Shown in pieces: positions 14,159-15,881 of a DNA stretch of 15,881 bases (its first letter is position 1; each line of letters opens with the position of its first letter). The stretch lies in contig DASQLD010000066.1 in the NCBI GenBank assembly GCA_035630195.1, positions 1 through 15,881 on the forward strand, written 5' to 3'. This DNA is from DASQDN01 sp035630195. GTDB taxonomy: Bacteria; Acidobacteriota; Terriglobia; Bryobacterales; Bryobacteraceae. A program made the translations under genes and the position numbers. The notes below the pieces were generated by a model. The model did no database searches. It was not told the origin of the DNA and saw only the letters and a list, made by a program, of their open reading frames with translations.

Positions 14159-15364
14159 TCACTTAGCCGGCGCCCGGCCTCTTGTCGGGGCTGCTGATAC
14201 GGCAGCAGAGGCTTTCTTCCGGTCGGCTATCATTCGATTCGCCAGAATCACGATCGGCGTCGCAATGAAAATCGACGAGTACGTTCCGACGATAATACCA
14301 ACAACGAACGCAAACGAGAACCCTCGAAGCACCGGTCCACCAAAAATCAGCAGCGACACAGCGCAAAGAAATGTCAGACCACCCGTCAACAGCGTGCGGC
14401 TCAAGGTCTGATTGACGGAGATATTGATCAGGTTCGGCAGCGACTCTCTTTTCAGGATGCGCAGATTCTCACGAACACGATCGAACACGACAATCTTGTC
14501 ATTCATCGAGTAACCGACAAGCGTCAGCAACGCCGCGACAACAGTCAACGATAATTCGAAATTGAAAATAGAAAGCAGACCGACCGTCACCAGCGTGTCA
14601 TGCAACACGGCAATAACAGCGGCAACACCAGAGACCCACTCAAACCGCATCGCAATGTAGACCAGCATTCCGGCAAGCGCATAGAGCGTTGCAAGAACCG
14701 CTTGCCGTCTCAAATCATTTCCTATCTTCGGGCCGACGACTTCGGTATTGCGAATCGCGTAAGGGGAAACAAATGCGCCCTCTTTCAGAGCGGCAATGAT
14801 CTGTGGAGTTACACCCGGCTGACCGGCAAGTTGATCCACGCTGCGAAGCAAACCGGATTGCGGGGCCGAATTACGGAAGCGCAGAACCGACTTGGCGCCT
14901 TCCACAATCTGGTCTTCCGGAAGCGTCTGACCGCCGCGCTGCGTGGCGAGCCGGATCAGATTGGCGATATCGGATTCGGAAGTGTTGTTAAGGTCCAACT
15001 TACCACTGCCGGCTTGGCCGAATGTCTGCGCCAGTGTATCCACGATAATCTTCCTGGCTTCATCGGCCGAGCGGTCCCCGTGTAACTCGGTTCCGACGAT
15101 GACCTCGTTTGTACCGGTGATTTCCTGGATGTCTGGAGTACCGCCTGGCAGCCGGCTACCGAGGGCAGACCTGAGCTTCTCCATGGGCGGGGCTTGGGCA
15201 AACTTCACGTAGATAAGAGCGCCACCTTTGAAATCAATGCCATAGCGTGGGCCCCCTTTTACAATGAGGCTACCGAGTCCACCCAGAAGCAGCAGCGCTG
15301 ACAGGATGATGAACGGCCACTTCTTGCCAAGGAAATCGATATTTGTATCTTTAAAAAGTTCCAT
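14159..15364 (-). CDS. secF: Protein translocase subunit SecF
   Basis: 401 aa. The N-terminus has a membrane helix (about 16-35) followed by GIDFKGGALIYVKF at about 42-55, the conserved SecF entry to the periplasmic domain. The VVGPKIGNDLRRQA motif at 209-222 leads into helix 2, and five more helices follow. The AVLHD signature (252-256) and YSMNDKIVVFDRVREN (285-300) are diagnostic of SecF and place the Asp residues tied to proton flow. SecF with SecD uses the proton gradient to pull exported proteins out of SecYEG. The periplasmic part between about 92 and 205 is larger than in E. coli SecF (about 323 aa in total), explaining the long chain. A basic tail KK, then RGRAPAK, ends it. The start ATG has only a weak, very close GGAAG. 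Confidence 0.95.
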   Translation of the reverse strand: MELFKDTNIDFLGKKWPFIILSALLLLGGLGSLIVKGGPRYGIDFKGGALIYVKFAQAPPMEKLRSALGSRLPGGTPDIQEITGTNEVIVGTELHGDRSADEARKIIVDTLAQTFGQAGSGKLDLNNTSESDIANLIRLATQRGGQTLPEDQIVEGAKSVLRFRNSAPQSGLLRSVDQLAGQPGVTPQIIAALKEGAFVSPYAIRNTEVVGPKIGNDLRRQAVLATLYALAGMLVYIAMRFEWVSGVAAVIAVLHDTLVTVGLLSIFNFELSLTVVAALLTLVGYSMNDKIVVFDRVRENLRILKRESLPNLINISVNQTLSRTLLTGGLTFLCAVSLLIFGGPVLRGFSFAFVVGIIVGTYSSIFIATPIVILANRMIADRKKASAAVSAAPTRGRAPAK

Positions 15365-15380
15365 GCTTCCGATCGCAATG

Positions 15381-15451
15381 GCATCTAAGAGTTTTAGACA
15401 CCACGTCCAGACATTAGTTCCCGACTAAGGCGTCCTTTGGACCTTAGATGC
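15381..15451 (-). other. Nested inverted repeats in the secD-secF gap
   Basis: GCATCTAAG (15381-15389) and CTTAGATGC (15443-15451) are perfect 9-bp complements 53 bases apart. A smaller stem GTCC/GGAC with a TTT loop lies inside at 15432-15442. The outer arm covers the secD stop codon at 15444-15446. The 79-bp gap is unusually long for secDF, whose genes are often nearly contiguous, so an mRNA structure controlling secF translation or stability is possible. Confidence 0.4.
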
Positions 15452-15881
15452 TAAGTTTTGATACTTCGCGTTTGCCCGCGAAACCCGCGTCAAAGATAAA
15501 CTTCGACACAAAAACAGCCGTGAACACATTGGCTATCAGGCCAATCACCAGCGTTACGGCGAAACCACGTACAGGGCCAGTTCCGAACAGGAAGAGGAAG
15601 GCGCACGACACCACCGTTGTCACGTGAGTGTCGATGATGGTTAAAAAGGCTTTGTTGAATCCTGCGCTCACCGAAGCGATCACGGACTTGCCGGCACGTA
15701 GTTCCTCCCGGATGCGCTCAAAGATCAACACGTTACTGTCCACCGCCATACCAATACTGAGAATCACACCCGCGATACCCGGCAATGTTAGAACAGCTCC
15801 GAGATAAGCAAGCGCCGCGAGCAGAATCAGCGAGTTTAACAGTAGAGCGAGTGTCGCATTGATTCCTGCTTTTTTGTAATA
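15444..15881 (-). CDS. secD: Protein translocase subunit SecD, C-terminal part (5' end outside the window)
   Basis: 145 codons plus a TAA are visible, and the frame is open to the window edge. The fragment starts YYKKAGINATLALLLNSLIL, the typical beginning of the last membrane block of SecD. It continues with LPGIAGVILSIGMAVDSNVL and IFERIREELRAG, a diagnostic SecD signature containing the conserved Asp of the MAVDSNVLIFERIREE segment. Then come GFNKAFLTIIDTHVTTVV and a last helix ending in FVSKFIFDAGF. It pairs with SecF, encoded 79 bases downstream, to power the late steps of protein export. Its first, periplasmic part lies beyond the right edge. The strength of this ending leaves little doubt about identity. 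Confidence 0.97.
   Translation of the reverse strand, partial: YYKKAGINATLALLLNSLILLAALAYLGAVLTLPGIAGVILSIGMAVDSNVLIFERIREELRAGKSVIASVSAGFNKAFLTIIDTHVTTVVSCAFLFLFGTGPVRGFAVTLVIGLIANVFTAVFVSKFIFDAGFAGKREVSKLSI

Noticed and set aside
13419..14411. Long plus-strand frame opposite tonB and secF
   Set aside because: It is the antisense shadow of the Gly/Pro-rich linker, with Arg-rich low-complexity content and no domain; the minus-strand genes are unambiguous.
1..15881. CRISPR arrays, tRNA or rRNA genes, insertion sequences with transposase
   Set aside because: No regularly spaced repeats, no tRNA-like cloverleaf with anticodon, no rRNA signature and no transposase or integrase frame were seen.

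Overview
The window looks like a stretch of an Acidobacteriota chromosome, most likely the Solibacter/Bryobacter side of the phylum. This is inferred from gene content, with no database search. The pointers are a very large Oar-type TonB-dependent receptor followed by an ASPIC/UnbV (CRTAC1-like) VCBS-repeat protein and a TPR protein, a PEGA-domain Hanks kinase, a TonB beginning MFEQTFV, and a tonB-exbB-exbD-exbD set directly behind secDF.

Layout. (1) Bases 1-5679, minus strand: TonB-dependent receptor (1175 aa), then a Tat-exported seven-repeat VCBS/UnbV protein, then the start of a secreted TPR protein that runs off the left edge. The last two genes overlap by ATGA. (2) Bases 5680-6034: a 355-bp divergent regulatory gap with two operator-like inverted repeats. 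(3) Bases 6035-8382, plus strand: an unlisted 44-codon membrane micro-ORF, a Wzm-like ABC-2 permease without its ATPase, and a Tat-exported type I sulfatase, all packed within a few bases of each other. (4) Bases 8383-8939: 557 bp between convergent genes with no acceptable gene but many short inverted repeats. It is the least explained part of the window. (5) Bases 8940-10610, minus strand: a membrane Ser/Thr kinase with two PEGA domains. (6) Bases 10635-10675: a strong intrinsic terminator. (7) Bases 10695-15881, minus strand: transcribed in the order secD (3' part), secF, tonB, exbB/tolQ, exbD, exbD, TPR lipoprotein.

How the genes fit together. SecD/SecF and ExbB/ExbD/TonB are both proton-motive-force-driven envelope machines. 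One finishes protein export; the other energises outer-membrane receptors such as the one encoded in the same window. The receptor, the Ca-binding repeat protein and the TPR protein look like an uptake or surface-binding set. The permease-sulfatase pair suggests handling of a sulfated or exported glycan, but no sulfatase-maturing enzyme and no Wzt ATPase are visible here.

Candidates for something undescribed are the 557-bp structured segment with alternative pairings, the micro-ORF coupled to the permease, and the GC-rich hairpins placed between genes inside the two minus-strand operons.
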